A DNA stretch of 64,000 nucleotides from Oerskovia jenensis (GCF_016907235.1 NZ_JAFBBO010000001.1:434001-498000); one strand, 5' to 3'. Shown: positions 38,751-48,802, numbered from the stretch's first letter. Made by a program: numbers and translations. Notes: a model not told the origin generated them from the letters alone.

Positions 38751-40888
38751 TCGGTCACCGTCCCTTCCTCGGCATGACGCACGATCTCGTCGGTCTCCTC
38801 CTGCTCGCAGCGCTCGATCTCCGCGCGCTGCTCGTCCCCCCGGTCGTGCTCCTCGTGCGCGTCCGGCGAGTCGCCGTCGAGCTCGTCGGCCTCCGCGCGG
38901 CGTTCGGCCTCGCGCTGGTAGGCCATCGCGAGGTCGCGGTAGCCCGCGTCGCGCGCGAGCAGCTCCTCGTGCGTCCCCACGTCGACCACCCGCCCGGACT
39001 CGACGTGGACCACCTGGTCCGCGAGCGCGACGCTCGACATGCGGTAGGCGACCATGACGACCGTGGGGTGCTCCGCCGTCGGGCCAGGGTTTGCGGCGGG
39101 TACGGGGCCGTCGCCGCGCAGCCCCGCCAGGATCTGCTGCTCCACCCGCGGGTCCACGGCCGACGTCGCGTCGTCGAGGACCAGCAGGCGCGGGGCGCGC
39201 ACCAGGGCGCGCGCGATCGCGAGCCGCTGCCGCTGGCCGCCCGACAGGTTCGAGCCGCGCTCGCCCAGGGGCGAGTCCAGGCCGCCGGGAAGCCGCGAGA
39301 CGACGTCGTCGACCTTGGCCAGGCGCAGCGCGTCCCAGACCTGCTCGTCGCTCGGGCCGACGCCGGCGTCCGCGAGCGTCACGTTCGAGCGGACCGTGTC
39401 CTCGAAGATGAACGTGGACTGAGCCACGAGCGCGACCTGCGTCGTGAGGTCGGCCGCGAGCGCGTCGCGCACGTCGACGCCGTCGATCAGGACGCGGCCC
39501 CGCGTGGGGTCCGAGAGCCGCGCGAGCAGGGACACCAGCGTGGTCTTGCCCGCCCCGGTGGGTCCGACGACGGCGATCGTGCGGCCGGGGGCCAGGTCGA
39601 GCTCGATGCCGTCGAGCAGGGTCACGTCGCGACCGCCCGCACGGACGTCGACGCCCACGTCCTCGAAGCGCACGTGCGCGCCCCGCGTCGCGACCGGCAG
39701 CCGCTGCTCGCCCGCGACCGGGATGCCCGGGGCGTCGAGCACGCTCGCGATGCGCTCGTACCCCACGAGCGCACGCGGCAGCTCTCCCAGGACCCAGCCG
39801 AACGCCCGCACCGGGACGGCCATGATCGTCAGCAGGTACGCCGCGGTCACGATCTCACCCGTGTCGACGGCACCGGCCGAGACCCGCGCGGCCCCCACCC
39901 CGAGGACCAGGAGCGTGCCCAGCGAGGGCAGGAGCTCGATGACCGGGTCGAAGAACGCGCGGACCACGCCCACGCGGACGTTGGCCGCGCGCAGCTCGTC
40001 GGTGCGCGCCGCGAAGCGCCGCTCCTCACGTGCCTCGGTGCCCAGCGACTTGACCAGCAGCGCGGCCTCGAAGCTCTCGTGCGCGACGTCCGAGACCTCG
40101 GCGCGCAGCTGCTGGGCGTGCGTGATCGCGGGCGACATGTACTTCTGGAAGACGACGTTCACCGCGACCGCGAGCGGGATGACGATCAGCGCGGCGCACG
40201 CGAGCCACACGTCGATGCGGAACAGCATGACCGCGGACACGCCGATCATCACGACCACGCCCAGGGCGAAGGGCAACGGGTTGAAGACGCCCGTCGCGGC
40301 CTCGACGTCCGAGTTCGCGTTCGACAGGAGCTGACCTGCCGGGTGGGACCGGTGCCACGACATGGGCAGGCGCAGGTACTGGTGCGTGACGGCCGTGCGG
40401 TGGCGGGCCTGGATGTTCGCGTAGCCGTAGCCCGCGAAGATCCGTCGCGCGGCGACCGTCAGTGCCAACGTCACGGCGATCCCCACGAGCACGAGCCCTG
40501 CGACCCACAGGTCCTCCCGGGCGCCCGCGTCACCCGCGAGCGCCGGGACCACGACCTCGTCGGTGACCCGTCCGACCGCGAGGCTGATGCCCACGGTCGT
40601 CGCGCCGAACATCGCCGAGGCTCCGATCGCCAGGACGTAGACGCGCCACTCGGAGCGCATGCCGCGCCCCATGAGCTGGAGCGAGCGTCGCGTGCGCGAC
40701 CCGGTCAGGGCGTGGCGCCGCGTGCTCGCCGCCGACGACGAGGGCGCTGGTGGTGCCGTCCGCCCGGCAGATCCTGCGGGTGCGTCGGGGTACGGGTGGG
40801 TGGGCTCCGACCGGCCGGGCGCAGCGTCGGTGCGCGCGTCCTGGGGCCGGGGCGTGGTGTTCGTGGGGGTGCTCCGTCGCGCGGACAC
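38747..40888 (-). CDS. ABC exporter half-transporter with canonical signature and degenerate Walker B
   Basis: 713 aa from GTG 40888; AGGA is 4 nt upstream. A 60-residue Pro/Ala/Ser-rich extension precedes six membrane helices. The nucleotide-binding domain has Walker A GPTGAGKT, signature LSGGQRQ and Walker B LLVLDDATS, where Asp replaces the catalytic Glu. The C-terminus is a 50-residue Glu/Asp-rich tail. It pairs with the overlapping next gene to give one working and one degenerate ATP site. Divergent from the plus-strand gene at 40966. Confidence 0.93.
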   Translation of the reverse strand: MSARRSTPTNTTPRPQDARTDAAPGRSEPTHPYPDAPAGSAGRTAPPAPSSSAASTRRHALTGSRTRRSLQLMGRGMRSEWRVYVLAIGASAMFGATTVGISLAVGRVTDEVVVPALAGDAGAREDLWVAGLVLVGIAVTLALTVAARRIFAGYGYANIQARHRTAVTHQYLRLPMSWHRSHPAGQLLSNANSDVEAATGVFNPLPFALGVVVMIGVSAVMLFRIDVWLACAALIVIPLAVAVNVVFQKYMSPAITHAQQLRAEVSDVAHESFEAALLVKSLGTEAREERRFAARTDELRAANVRVGVVRAFFDPVIELLPSLGTLLVLGVGAARVSAGAVDTGEIVTAAYLLTIMAVPVRAFGWVLGELPRALVGYERIASVLDAPGIPVAGEQRLPVATRGAHVRFEDVGVDVRAGGRDVTLLDGIELDLAPGRTIAVVGPTGAGKTTLVSLLARLSDPTRGRVLIDGVDVRDALAADLTTQVALVAQSTFIFEDTVRSNVTLADAGVGPSDEQVWDALRLAKVDDVVSRLPGGLDSPLGERGSNLSGGQRQRLAIARALVRAPRLLVLDDATSAVDPRVEQQILAGLRGDGPVPAANPGPTAEHPTVVMVAYRMSSVALADQVVHVESGRVVDVGTHEELLARDAGYRDLAMAYQREAERRAEADELDGDSPDAHEEHDRGDEQRAEIERCEQEETDEIVRHAEEGTVTE

Positions 40889-40953
40889 GGACGATCCTCG
40901 TCTTTCCTGGGGGTTGTCACGATCTTCTCACACGGGACATGGCGTGCTCGTGC

Positions 40954-40959
40954 GAGCAT
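40954..40959 (+). promoter_or_regulatory. Possible -10 box (GAGCAT) 6 nt before a leaderless ATG
   Basis: GAGCAT then GGCCGG then ATG 40966. Weaker match than the other leaderless examples. Confidence 0.3.
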
Positions 40960-40965
40960 GGCCGG

Positions 40966-41730
40966 ATGCAGCCCACCGCCTGGCACGCCCACGAGCGCGC
41001 CGCCCTCGTCCACGCCCTCACGCAGGCCGGTCCCGACGCCCCGACCCTCTGCGAGGGGTGGCGCTCGCGCCACCTCGCGGCGCACGTCATCCTGCGCGAG
41101 CACCAGCCCTGGACGCAGGCCGGCGCCAACGGCGGGCCCCTGCACGGCTGGTCCGAGGGTCACCTCCAGCAGCTCGCTGCGACCGCGCTCGAGCCCGGCG
41201 GCTATGCCGCGCTCCTGGCCCGCGTCGAACAGCCGCCCGCCGCCTGGAGCCCGTGGTCCTGGGCCGGAGACCTCGTCAACCTCGCCGAGTACTTCGTGCA
41301 CACCGAGGACGTGCGGCGGGGCACGTGGGCGGCGGGGCCCGTCGCAACCGGGGGCGTCGACGGTGCCGACAGTGCCGAAGGTGCCGAAGGTGCCGACGCC
41401 TCGCAGGTCGCCGACGCACGCGCGCGCGACCTGCCGCCCGGCCTGCGCGACGCGCTCTGGGCCCAGCTGCGCCGCGCCGCGCCGCTGTTCTTCCGCCGGT
41501 CCCCCGTGGGGGTCGTGCTCGTCGTCCCCGGCGGGCAGCGCCTGGCGGTCAAGGCACCCCCGTCACGTCCGGCCGAGGACGGACGCCTTCGGGGCACGGT
41601 CGTCGTCACGGGCGGGGTGGGTGAGCTCGTGCTCCTCGCGTTCGGTCGGGGGCGGCACGCCGGGGTCACGATCCAGGGCGAGGCCGCGGACCGCGAGGCG
41701 CTCGACGCGGTGGTGCCCGGCCCACGCTGA
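40966..41730 (+). CDS. Mycothiol-dependent maleylpyruvate isomerase-like metal-binding protein (TIGR03085 type)
   Basis: 254 aa. It begins WHAHERAALVHALTQAGPDAPTLCEGW, the pattern of TIGR03085 proteins of the DinB_2/mycothiol-S-transferase superfamily. His residues in HLAAH and the FVHTEDVRRG block are likely metal ligands. A repeat of GADSAEGAEGADAS type at 41354-41400 is an in-frame 9-bp unit expansion in a loop. It may bind metal and mycothiol; the reaction is unknown. It sits between hisF and the ABC genes on the opposite strand. Confidence 0.83.
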   Translation: MQPTAWHAHERAALVHALTQAGPDAPTLCEGWRSRHLAAHVILREHQPWTQAGANGGPLHGWSEGHLQQLAATALEPGGYAALLARVEQPPAAWSPWSWAGDLVNLAEYFVHTEDVRRGTWAAGPVATGGVDGADSAEGAEGADASQVADARARDLPPGLRDALWAQLRRAAPLFFRRSPVGVVLVVPGGQRLAVKAPPSRPAEDGRLRGTVVVTGGVGELVLLAFGRGRHAGVTIQGEAADREALDAVVPGPR

Positions 41731-41823
41731 GGCGCGCGCCGTCGTCGGGCCGCGCCCGGGCTCCCCACGCCCGGCCCGGCGCCCGAGGCCGGGGACCCGT
41801 ACCGGGACCGGGGACGGATGGTC

Positions 41824-41849
41824 GGGGCAGGCGGTACGTCGCCTGCCCC
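41824..41849. terminator. Hairpin between convergent hisF and the mycothiol-related gene
   Basis: GGGGCAGGCG / CGCCTGCCCC, perfect 10-bp arms, 6-nt loop, 6 nt after the hisF stop. Usable by both convergent genes. Confidence 0.6.
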
Positions 41850-41855
41850 GGACCG

Positions 41856-42626
41856 TCAACGGACCAGCAGGCCGGCCTCGCGCATGTGCTGCTTGACGTC
41901 GCCGATCGTCAGCGTCCGGAAGTGGAACACGCTCGCGGCCAGGACCGCGTCCGCTCCCGCCTGCGCGGCCTGGGCGAAGTGCTCGGAGGAGCCCGCTCCC
42001 CCGCTCGCGATGAGCGGGACCTTCACCTCGGAGCGCACCGCGCCGAACATGTCGAGGTCGAAGCCGCTCGTCGTGCCGTCGGCGTCCATCGAGTTCAGCA
42101 GGATCTCGCCCGCGCCCAGCTCCGCTGCGCGCACGGCCCACTCGACCGCGTCGATCCCGGTCCCCCGGCGCCCACCGTGCGTCGTGACCTCGAAGCCCGA
42201 CGGCGTCCGCACGTCGCCGGTCACGCGCCGTGCGTCGACCGAGAGGACCAGGACCTGGCTGCCGAACCGGTCGGCGATCTCCGCGACCAGCTCGGGGCGA
42301 GCGATCGCCGCGGTGTTGACCCCCACCTTGTCCGCCCCGGCACGCAGCAGCTTGTCGACGTCGTCGGTCGTGCGCACGCCACCACCGACCGTGAGCGGCA
42401 CGAAGACCTGCTCCGCCGTGCGACGCACCACGTCGTAGGTCGTCTCCCGGTTGCCCGACGAGGCCGAGACGTCGAGGAACGTGATCTCGTCGGCCCCCTC
42501 CGCGTCGTAGCGCGCCGCGAGCTCGACGGGGTCGCCCGCGTCGCGCAGGTTCTCGAAGTTGACGCCCTTGACGACGCGCCCCGCGTCGACGTCGAGGCAG
42601 GGGATGACACGGACCGTGACCGACAT
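41856..42626 (-). CDS. hisF: Imidazole glycerol phosphate synthase cyclase subunit
   Basis: 256 aa, ATG 42626. TIM barrel with catalytic Asp in [15 protein letters not shown] near residue 11 and Asp in [10 protein letters not shown] near 130. With HisH glutaminase (not here) it forms imidazole glycerol phosphate. It starts 4 nt after the FKBP stop and so is coexpressed with the end of the proteasome gene string, which is unusual. Confidence 0.97.
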   Translation of the reverse strand: MSVTVRVIPCLDVDAGRVVKGVNFENLRDAGDPVELAARYDAEGADEITFLDVSASSGNRETTYDVVRRTAEQVFVPLTVGGGVRTTDDVDKLLRAGADKVGVNTAAIARPELVAEIADRFGSQVLVLSVDARRVTGDVRTPSGFEVTTHGGRRGTGIDAVEWAVRAAELGAGEILLNSMDADGTTSGFDLDMFGAVRSEVKVPLIASGGAGSSEHFAQAAQAGADAVLAASVFHFRTLTIGDVKQHMREAGLLVR

Positions 42627-42630
42627 TGAG

Positions 42631-43551
42631 CTACTGACCTTCCGATTCTTGGCCCGGCGTCTCGTCGACGACCGGGAAGTGCGCGTCCAGGATGTCCACC
42701 ACGTACACGAGCGTCTCGTCCGCGTACGGCAGCCCCGTCCCCGCGTAGGCCAGGGCGGGGGGCACGACGAGCAGGACCTGGCTGCCCACGCTCTGCTCCA
42801 GGAGCCCGCGCTCCCACCCCTCGATGATCTGCCCGATGCCGATCATGGTCGAGGCCGGCTTGGTGCCCTTCGGCCAGTTCGAGTCGAAGACCTCGCCCGA
42901 GGCCCACGCGACCCCGGTGAAGCGGACCGTGATGACCTGACCGGCCTCGACCTGGATCCCGCTGCCCCGCACGAGCGGCTGGACGACCAGGTCTCCCGGA
43001 GGGGCCGTGTCCGGGGGGATCGTCACCGTGGGCGCGCCGTCCTCGGCGAGAGACACTCCGGGAAGCCCCTCGACGGGGGCGATGGCCTCCCCCGACGCAC
43101 GCACGGGAAGCACGTCGATGACCAGGACCAGCGGGACGTCGTTCGCCTCCTCGAGGTACAGCACGCGCGCCCCGACCCGCTGTCCGACCAGGAGGTCGAC
43201 GATCTCGGACCCCGCCTCCGCGTCCGTCAGCACGAGGGACGTGGGGGCGTCGGTGTAGGTGTTCTGGAGCACGGTGGCGTCTCGCCCGTCGAGCGCGTAC
43301 ATGTTGACGAGGACGTCCTGGCCCTCGACCAGCTCCGCGCCCGTGCCCGGGACGACGACCTCGCCGCGCTCCTTGGGGACGCTCAGCGGCTGCACGAACT
43401 CGACGACCGGCGGCGCCCCGATCACGCCCGAGACCGCGACCTCGGTGTTCGTGGACCCGTCCTCGCGCTCCGGCAGCTCCGAGCAGGCCGCGGTGGTCAG
43501 CGCGAGCACCACGGCGACGACGACGGACGACCAGTGGTGCTGGCGACGCAC
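42631..43551 (-). CDS. FKBP-type peptidyl-prolyl isomerase lipoprotein with two related domains
   Basis: 306 aa from GTG 43551 with AGGAG 4 nt upstream; a longer ATG frame starts 18 codons earlier. Lipoprotein signal with lipobox TAAC. A first, degenerate domain (about residues 45-150, [12 protein letters not shown]) precedes a complete C-terminal FKBP domain ([47 protein letters not shown]). It probably folds secreted or wall proteins on the outer face. FKBP lipoproteins often follow pafA in actinobacteria; there is no evidence that it acts in pupylation. Confidence 0.9.
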   Translation of the reverse strand: MRRQHHWSSVVVAVVLALTTAACSELPEREDGSTNTEVAVSGVIGAPPVVEFVQPLSVPKERGEVVVPGTGAELVEGQDVLVNMYALDGRDATVLQNTYTDAPTSLVLTDAEAGSEIVDLLVGQRVGARVLYLEEANDVPLVLVIDVLPVRASGEAIAPVEGLPGVSLAEDGAPTVTIPPDTAPPGDLVVQPLVRGSGIQVEAGQVITVRFTGVAWASGEVFDSNWPKGTKPASTMIGIGQIIEGWERGLLEQSVGSQVLLVVPPALAYAGTGLPYADETLVYVVDILDAHFPVVDETPGQESEGQ

Positions 43552-43586
43552 GGAACTCCTCAGGACGGGCGGGACGGGGCGCCACC

Positions 43587-43592
43587 ACCTTA
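43587..43592 (-). promoter_or_regulatory. -10 box TAAGGT before the FKBP gene
   Basis: TAnnnT hexamer inside a GCCACC/GGTGGC inverted repeat, giving a leader of about 30 nt to GTG 43551. It suggests an FKBP-hisF promoter separate from the proteasome genes. Confidence 0.4.
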
Positions 43593-43710
43593 TCGGTGGC
43601 CGCACCCCGTCCCCGTCCGTGTCCGGTCCGCGAACCGTCCGCGTGCCCGGTCCTGGCCGGGGACGCCGTCCTGACCGGGGACGCTGCGTGCTCGGCGCAC
43701 GCCGACACGG

Positions 43711-45072
43711 TCACATGGACTCGATGAGCCGCTCGACCCTCTCGTCGACGTTCTGGAACGGGTCCTTGCACAGCACGGTCCGCTGCGCCTGGTCGTTGAG
43801 CTTGAGGTGCACCCAGTCGACCGTGTAGTCGCGTCTGGCCTCCTGGGCCTTGCGCACGAAGTCCCCGCGCAGCTTGGCGCGGGTGGTCTGCGGCGGGATC
43901 GCCGTCGACTCGAACACCTCGAGGTCCGTCGTGATCCGCTCGACCATGCCGCGGGCCGCGAGCATGTTGTACAGGCCGTCGGTCCGCGAGATGTCGTGGT
44001 ACGCCAGGTCCAGGCGGGCGATGCGCGGGTCGTCGAGCTCGAGGCCGTGCTTCTCCTGGTAGCGGCGCAGGATCTTGAGCTTGATGACCCAGTCGAGCTC
44101 GCGGTCGACGAGCGACAGGTCGTCGGTCTCGAGCGCACGCAGCCCACGCTCCCACAGGTCCAGGACCTGCTTCACGACGGGAGTGGGCGTCTCGTTCGCG
44201 TCCACGAACTCCTTGACCCGCTGGAGGTACTCGCCCTGCAGGTCCACGGCCGTCACGGTGCGACCGTTCGCCATCTGCACGGGGTGCTTGCCGGTCATGT
44301 CGTGGCTGATCTCGCGGATGGCCCGGATCGGGTTCTCGAGGGCCATGTCGCGCAAGGGCACCCCTGCCTCGATCATGCGCAGGATCAGGTCGGTCGCCCC
44401 GACCTTGAGCATCGTCGTGGTCTCGGCCATCGAGGAGTCGCCGACGATCACGTGCAGGCGCCGGTACTGCTCGGCGTCGGCGTGCGGCTCGTCACGCGTG
44501 TTGATGATCGGGCGCGACCGCGTGGTCGCGCTCGAGACCGCCTCCCAGATGTGGTCGGCCCGCTGCGAGAGAGCGTAGATCGCTCCCCGCGGCGTCGCGA
44601 GGATCTTGCCGGCCCCCGTGAGCACCTGGCGCGTGATGAGGAACGGCACCAGCACGTCCGAGAGGCGCGCGAAGTCGCCCTGCCGGCGGACCAGGTAGTT
44701 CTCGTGGCACCCGTAGGAGTTCCCGGCCGAGTCGGTGTTGTTCTTGAACAGGTGGATGCGCCCCGGCAGGCCCTCGTGCTCGAGCCGCTCCTGGGCGTCG
44801 GCCACGAGGCCCTCCAGGATGCGCTCGCCGCCGCGGTCGTACGCCACGAGCTGGCGCACGTCGTCGCACTCGGCGGTCGCGTACTCGGGGTGCGAACCGA
44901 CGTCGAGATACAGTCGCGACCCGTTGCGCAGGAACACGTTCGACGACCGGCCCCACGCGACGACCTTGCGGAACAGGTAGCGCGCGACCTCGTCCGCGGA
45001 CAGGCCGCGGCCGTCGTCCGAGGCGCACGTCACGCCGTACTCGGTCTCGAGACCGAAGATCCTACGGTCCAT
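43711..45072 (-). CDS. pafA: Pup-protein ligase PafA
   Basis: 453 aa. Carboxylate-amine ligase fold of the glutamine synthetase superfamily: FGLETEYGV with metal-binding Glu at residues 9 and 11, [35 protein letters not shown]. It attaches the C-terminal Glu of Pup to lysines of target proteins using ATP. Its start overlaps the prcA end by 11 nt. It has no insertion after the first strands, unlike its paralogue Dop. Confidence 0.97.
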   Translation of the reverse strand: MDRRIFGLETEYGVTCASDDGRGLSADEVARYLFRKVVAWGRSSNVFLRNGSRLYLDVGSHPEYATAECDDVRQLVAYDRGGERILEGLVADAQERLEHEGLPGRIHLFKNNTDSAGNSYGCHENYLVRRQGDFARLSDVLVPFLITRQVLTGAGKILATPRGAIYALSQRADHIWEAVSSATTRSRPIINTRDEPHADAEQYRRLHVIVGDSSMAETTTMLKVGATDLILRMIEAGVPLRDMALENPIRAIREISHDMTGKHPVQMANGRTVTAVDLQGEYLQRVKEFVDANETPTPVVKQVLDLWERGLRALETDDLSLVDRELDWVIKLKILRRYQEKHGLELDDPRIARLDLAYHDISRTDGLYNMLAARGMVERITTDLEVFESTAIPPQTTRAKLRGDFVRKAQEARRDYTVDWVHLKLNDQAQRTVLCKDPFQNVDERVERLIESM

Positions 45073-45802
45073 CCGGAGCCTCCTCGGGCTTCTCCTCGAG
45101 CAACCCGGCCAGCACCGCGCCGGTCAGGCGGCGGAACGCACGCCGGGGGCGGGTGCGGTCGAGCACCGCGACCTCGAGCTGGTTGGCGGGGATGGCCTGC
45201 GCCCCCTCGAGCGCGTCGCGAGCGTCGTGCGCCCCCGCACCGCCGAGCGTCGAGACCGCGAGGCGCAGCACCTCCGGCAGCGTCATGCCGGGGTGCCAGG
45301 CCTCGCCCAGGTCCCGGCCGAGCTGCTCGGCCTGCCCGCCCATGACGACGAAGCCGGTCTCGTCCGCGACCGACCCGTCGTACGACAGGCGGTAGATCTG
45401 GTCCTGGGCCGGGCTCGGCCCGACCTCGGCCACGACCAGCTCGACCTCGAGCGGCTTGGACTCGGTCGTGAAGACCGTGCCGAGCGTCTGCGCGTACGCG
45501 TTCGCCAGGCCGCGCGCGTTGACGTCGGACCGGTCGTACGAGTAGCCACGCAGGTCCGCGTACCGCACGCCCGCGACCCGCAGGTTCTCGAACTCGTTGT
45601 ACTTGCCGACCGCCGCGAACGCGATGCGGTCGTAGATCTCCGAGATCTTGTGCAGCGACCGCGACGGGTTGTGCGTCGCGAACGCGATGCCCTCGTCGTA
45701 GGCGAGCACGACGACAGAGCGACCCCGGCCGATGCCCTTGCGCGCGAAGTCGGCCCGGTCCTTCATGAGCTGCTCGGGCGAGACGTAGAACGGCATGCTC
45801 AT
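45062..45802 (-). CDS. prcA: 20S proteasome alpha subunit
   Basis: 246 aa from ATG 45802 with GGGAGG upstream, overlapping the prcB stop by ATGA (ATG 45796 is an alternative). [23 protein letters not shown] is the alpha N-terminus with the helix that gates the pore. Forms the outer rings of the 20S core and docks ARC. The C-terminal tail is acidic and Pro-rich. Confidence 0.97.
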   Translation of the reverse strand: MSMPFYVSPEQLMKDRADFARKGIGRGRSVVVLAYDEGIAFATHNPSRSLHKISEIYDRIAFAAVGKYNEFENLRVAGVRYADLRGYSYDRSDVNARGLANAYAQTLGTVFTTESKPLEVELVVAEVGPSPAQDQIYRLSYDGSVADETGFVVMGGQAEQLGRDLGEAWHPGMTLPEVLRLAVSTLGGAGAHDARDALEGAQAIPANQLEVAVLDRTRPRRAFRRLTGAVLAGLLEEKPEEAPDGP

Positions 45803-46782
45803 CGTGCGTCACCTCCCCCGTGCTCCCGGCCGGTCGGGTCCGGCTGGTCGGGCGGGATCCCCGGCGGCTCCGGGGCGAGCCCCGCCGAGGGCCGTGCGAT
45901 CCGCACGCGTGCGGCGCGGTTCCCGTCGGCCTGCTCGGTGCGCTCCGCGACGATCCGCGCGGCGACCGTCGCGAGCTCGTCGTCGGGGACCCGGCGGTAC
46001 CCCTCGGCGGTCACCGTGACCACGACGGGCCAGATCTGGCGGACCGCGTCCGGCCCCCCGGTCGCCGAGTCGTCGTCGGCCGCGTCGTACAGGGCCTCGA
46101 CGGCGACATGGACCGCGTCTGCGGTGTCGAGGCCCGGGTGCCAGCGCTTCTTGAGAGACCCGCGCGCGAAGACCGAGCCCGACCCCACGCTGTGGTGGTC
46201 CCGCTCCTCGTAGCGCCCGCCCGTGACGTCGTACGAGAAGATGCGCCCGAGCCCTCGGTCCAGGTCGTAGCCCGCGAACAAGGGCACGACCGCGAGGCCC
46301 TGCATGGCCAGGCCGAGGTTCGCCCGGATCATGGTCGAGAGCCGGTTCGCCTTGCCGTCGAGCGACAGGAGCGCGCCCTCGATCTTCTCGTAGTGCTCGA
46401 GCTCGAGCTGGAAGAGGCGCACGAGCTCGACCGCGATGCCCGCGGTCCCCGCGATGCCCACCGCGGAGAACTCGTCGGCGGGGAAGACCTTCTCGATCTC
46501 CCGGTTGGCGATCATCGACCCCATCGTGGCGCGGCGGTCCCCCGCCATGACGACCCCCGCCCCGGGGGTCCCAGGAGCCCCGAAGGTCAGCGCGACGATC
46601 GTCGTGGCGTGCGGGGCGAGCTGGGCGCCCGCAGCGCCGTGGCCGCCCGCGGCCGCGGGACCCGCGACGGCCCTCGCCGAGGGCAGCAGGTCAGGGGCAT
46701 GGCTCGCGAGGAACTCCACGAAGGAGGACGAGCCCGGCGTGGTGAAGGCGTGCGGCAGACGCCCGGAGTGGTCCATGGTCAT
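45799..46782 (-). CDS. prcB: 20S proteasome beta subunit
   Basis: 327 aa, AGGAG 4 nt before ATG 46782. A propeptide of 59 residues ends at H-A before the catalytic Thr60 in [12 protein letters not shown]. Also visible are [13 protein letters not shown] and [15 protein letters not shown] (conserved active-site region). A C-terminal extension of about 35 residues is Pro/Gly/Arg-rich. It carries the threonine protease activity of the Pup-proteasome. Follows pup by 19 nt. Confidence 0.97.
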   Translation of the reverse strand: MTMDHSGRLPHAFTTPGSSSFVEFLASHAPDLLPSARAVAGPAAAGGHGAAGAQLAPHATTIVALTFGAPGTPGAGVVMAGDRRATMGSMIANREIEKVFPADEFSAVGIAGTAGIAVELVRLFQLELEHYEKIEGALLSLDGKANRLSTMIRANLGLAMQGLAVVPLFAGYDLDRGLGRIFSYDVTGGRYEERDHHSVGSGSVFARGSLKKRWHPGLDTADAVHVAVEALYDAADDDSATGGPDAVRQIWPVVVTVTAEGYRRVPDDELATVAARIVAERTEQADGNRAARVRIARPSAGLAPEPPGIPPDQPDPTGREHGGGDAR

Positions 46783-46801
46783 CAGCTCCTGGCCGGTCCG
46801 G

Positions 46802-46996
46802 CTACTCGCCGCCCTTCTGGACGAACCCTCGGACGAACGACTCGGCGTTGGACTCGAGCACCTCGTCGATCTCCTCCAGGAGCGAGTCGACCTCGGCGTC
46901 CCGGTCCTGCGCCTGGGGTGCGACCGGCGCGGGGGTGGCCGCGTCGTCGTCGGGACGGCGATCCTCGTGCGATGCGCTGCTGCGTTCCTGGGCCAT
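46802..46996 (-). CDS. pup: Prokaryotic ubiquitin-like protein Pup
   Basis: 64 aa, acidic, with the ARC-binding helical part [20 protein letters not shown] and C-terminus QKGGE. Ending in Glu rather than Gln means it is ready for ligation by PafA without deamidation by Dop. The N-terminal half is disordered. It is transcribed with prcB, prcA and pafA; TAGGCT at 47069-47074 gives a likely own promoter. Confidence 0.98.
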   Translation of the reverse strand: MAQERSSASHEDRRPDDDAATPAPVAPQAQDRDAEVDSLLEEIDEVLESNAESFVRGFVQKGGE

Positions 46997-47068
46997 CTTC
47001 GCCTCCTGGGTGTGCGTGCTGTCCTGCTGATCCGTGGGCGGCCCTGCGCGAGGCCCGCGTCTTCTTGA

Positions 47069-47074
47069 AGCCTA
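47069..47074 (-). promoter_or_regulatory. -10 box TAGGCT upstream of pup
   Basis: Lies in the palindrome AGCCTAGGCT, about 65-70 nt upstream of the pup start and downstream of dop, so pup-prcBA-pafA can be transcribed apart from dop. Confidence 0.4.
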
Positions 47075-47130
47075 GGCTCTTGCGTGCAGTTCGCGAGGTG
47101 CGACGAGCCGCGAGCGCACGGCGGGGCACC

Positions 47131-48789
47131 TCATCGGCTGCCCGCGAGACCCTCGAGGAGCGCGCCCGCGTCCGTGCTCGCGTCGAGCAGCGCGCCGATG
47201 TGAGCCCTGGTCCCGCGCAACGGGTCGAGCATGGGCACGCGCTGGAGCGACGGGGCGCCCACGACGTCGAAGATCACCGAGTCCCAGCTCGCGGCCGAGA
47301 CCTGGTCGCCGAACCGGGCCATGACCTCGCCCCGGAAGTACGCGCGCGTGTCCTCGGGCGCGTGGTGCACGGCCTGGGAGACCGCACGCTCGTCGACCAG
47401 GCGTTCGGCGGCCCCCGCCGCGAGCAACCGGTGGTAGATGCTGCGCTCGGGGCGGACGTCCGACCACTGGAGGTCCATCGCGGCCAGCCGCGGGTGGTCC
47501 CAGTCGAGGTGGTCGCGCCGCCGCAACCGGTCCAGGAGCCGCAGCTTGGCGACCCACTCGACCTCCGTGGCGCACGACGCGGGGTCCGTCCCGAGGCGCT
47601 CGAGCACCGAGTCCCACCGGTCGAGGACCGCTCGGGTCTCGTCGTCGAGCGTGCCCAGGTGCTCGGCCGCGCGGCGCGCCACGTCGGCGTACACACGCTG
47701 GATCTGCAGGGCCGTGAGCCGGCGGCCGTCCGCGAGCAGGAGGGGCGTGGTCAGGTCGAGGTCGCGGCTGACCTTCTGGACGTCGGTCACCGGGTCGTGC
47801 AGACGCAGGGCCGCGAGCTCGGCGCGCAGGGAGGCCGCGGAGGCCCCCTCGACGGTCGCGAGCGCGTCGAGCTGCTCGATCACGAAAAGCACGAGCGAGG
47901 TGGTGCCGAGCTTGAGGTAGGTCGCGACCTCGAACAGGTTCGCGTCCCCGATGATGAGGTGCAGGCGGCGCCAGCGCTGACGGTCGGCGTGCGGCTCGTC
48001 GCGCGTGTTGACGATGGGGCGGCGCAGCGTCGTCTCGAGGCCGACCTCGGCCTCCATGTAGTCCGCGCGCTGCGAGAGCTGGAAGCCCGGCTCCTGCCCC
48101 ACGGCGCCGAGGCCCACGCGCCCCGAGCCCGTGAAGACCTGGCGCGTGACGAGGAACGGCGTGAGCAGCTCGACGATGGTCGTGAACGGTACCTCGCGGT
48201 CGACGAGGTAGTTCTCGTGCGTGCCGTAGGACGCACCCTTGCCGTCGACGTTGTTCTTGTACAGCACGACCTCCGAGCCCGGCACGGCGCTGAGCTCGCG
48301 CGAGGCCGCGAGCATGATGCGCTCGCCCGCGACGTCCCAGCACACCGCGTCGGTGGGGTTCGTGACCTCGGGCGAGGAGTACTCGGGGTGCGCATGGTCG
48401 ACGTAGAGCCGCGCCCCGTTGGTCAGGATCACGTTCGCCGCGCTCGGGTCGTCGTACTCCTCGTGCGTGGGGCGCGCGACCTCCTGGAGCGAGGTCGCCG
48501 CACCGGGGCGCTGTGCCACGGGGCCCGACGGCGCGGGCCGGCTCGGGTCGTCCGTCAGCAGCGAGGGGTGGGCCGCGGCCCGCTGGAGGTGGAACCCCCG
48601 GGCGTCCTGCAGCGGGTCCTCGTCGTCGTAGTCCCACCGTGCCTTGCCGCGAGCGCCGTCGGCACGGGCCGCGAGCGCCCGGTAGGTCGTCACGACCTGG
48701 CTCGACATGAGCATCGGGTTGGCGAGCGGCTTCCCGGGCTGCAGCACGCCGTACTCGGTCTCGATCCCCATCACGCGTCGCACGGTCAC
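47131..48789 (-). CDS. dop: Depupylase/Pup deamidase Dop
   Basis: 552 aa from GTG 48789, 7 nt after TAGGGT (leaderless); GTG 48783 matches the usual RRVMG N-terminus and is also possible. PafA paralogue with MGIETEYGVLQPG, LYKNNVDGKGASYGTHENYL and [17 protein letters not shown]. The Dop-specific loop between residues about 65 and 105 is long and Pro/Ala-rich. It removes Pup from substrates. With GGE-ending Pup its deamidase function is not needed. Confidence 0.95.
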   Translation of the reverse strand: MTVRRVMGIETEYGVLQPGKPLANPMLMSSQVVTTYRALAARADGARGKARWDYDDEDPLQDARGFHLQRAAAHPSLLTDDPSRPAPSGPVAQRPGAATSLQEVARPTHEEYDDPSAANVILTNGARLYVDHAHPEYSSPEVTNPTDAVCWDVAGERIMLAASRELSAVPGSEVVLYKNNVDGKGASYGTHENYLVDREVPFTTIVELLTPFLVTRQVFTGSGRVGLGAVGQEPGFQLSQRADYMEAEVGLETTLRRPIVNTRDEPHADRQRWRRLHLIIGDANLFEVATYLKLGTTSLVLFVIEQLDALATVEGASAASLRAELAALRLHDPVTDVQKVSRDLDLTTPLLLADGRRLTALQIQRVYADVARRAAEHLGTLDDETRAVLDRWDSVLERLGTDPASCATEVEWVAKLRLLDRLRRRDHLDWDHPRLAAMDLQWSDVRPERSIYHRLLAAGAAERLVDERAVSQAVHHAPEDTRAYFRGEVMARFGDQVSAASWDSVIFDVVGAPSLQRVPMLDPLRGTRAHIGALLDASTDAGALLEGLAGSR

Positions 48790-48796
48790 GAGCACC

Positions 48797-48802
48797 ACCC
48801 TA
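48797..48802 (-). promoter_or_regulatory. -10 box TAGGGT of leaderless dop
   Basis: CATAGGGT then 7 nt then GTG 48789. The same octamer precedes the M50 protease start at 53189. Confidence 0.5.
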
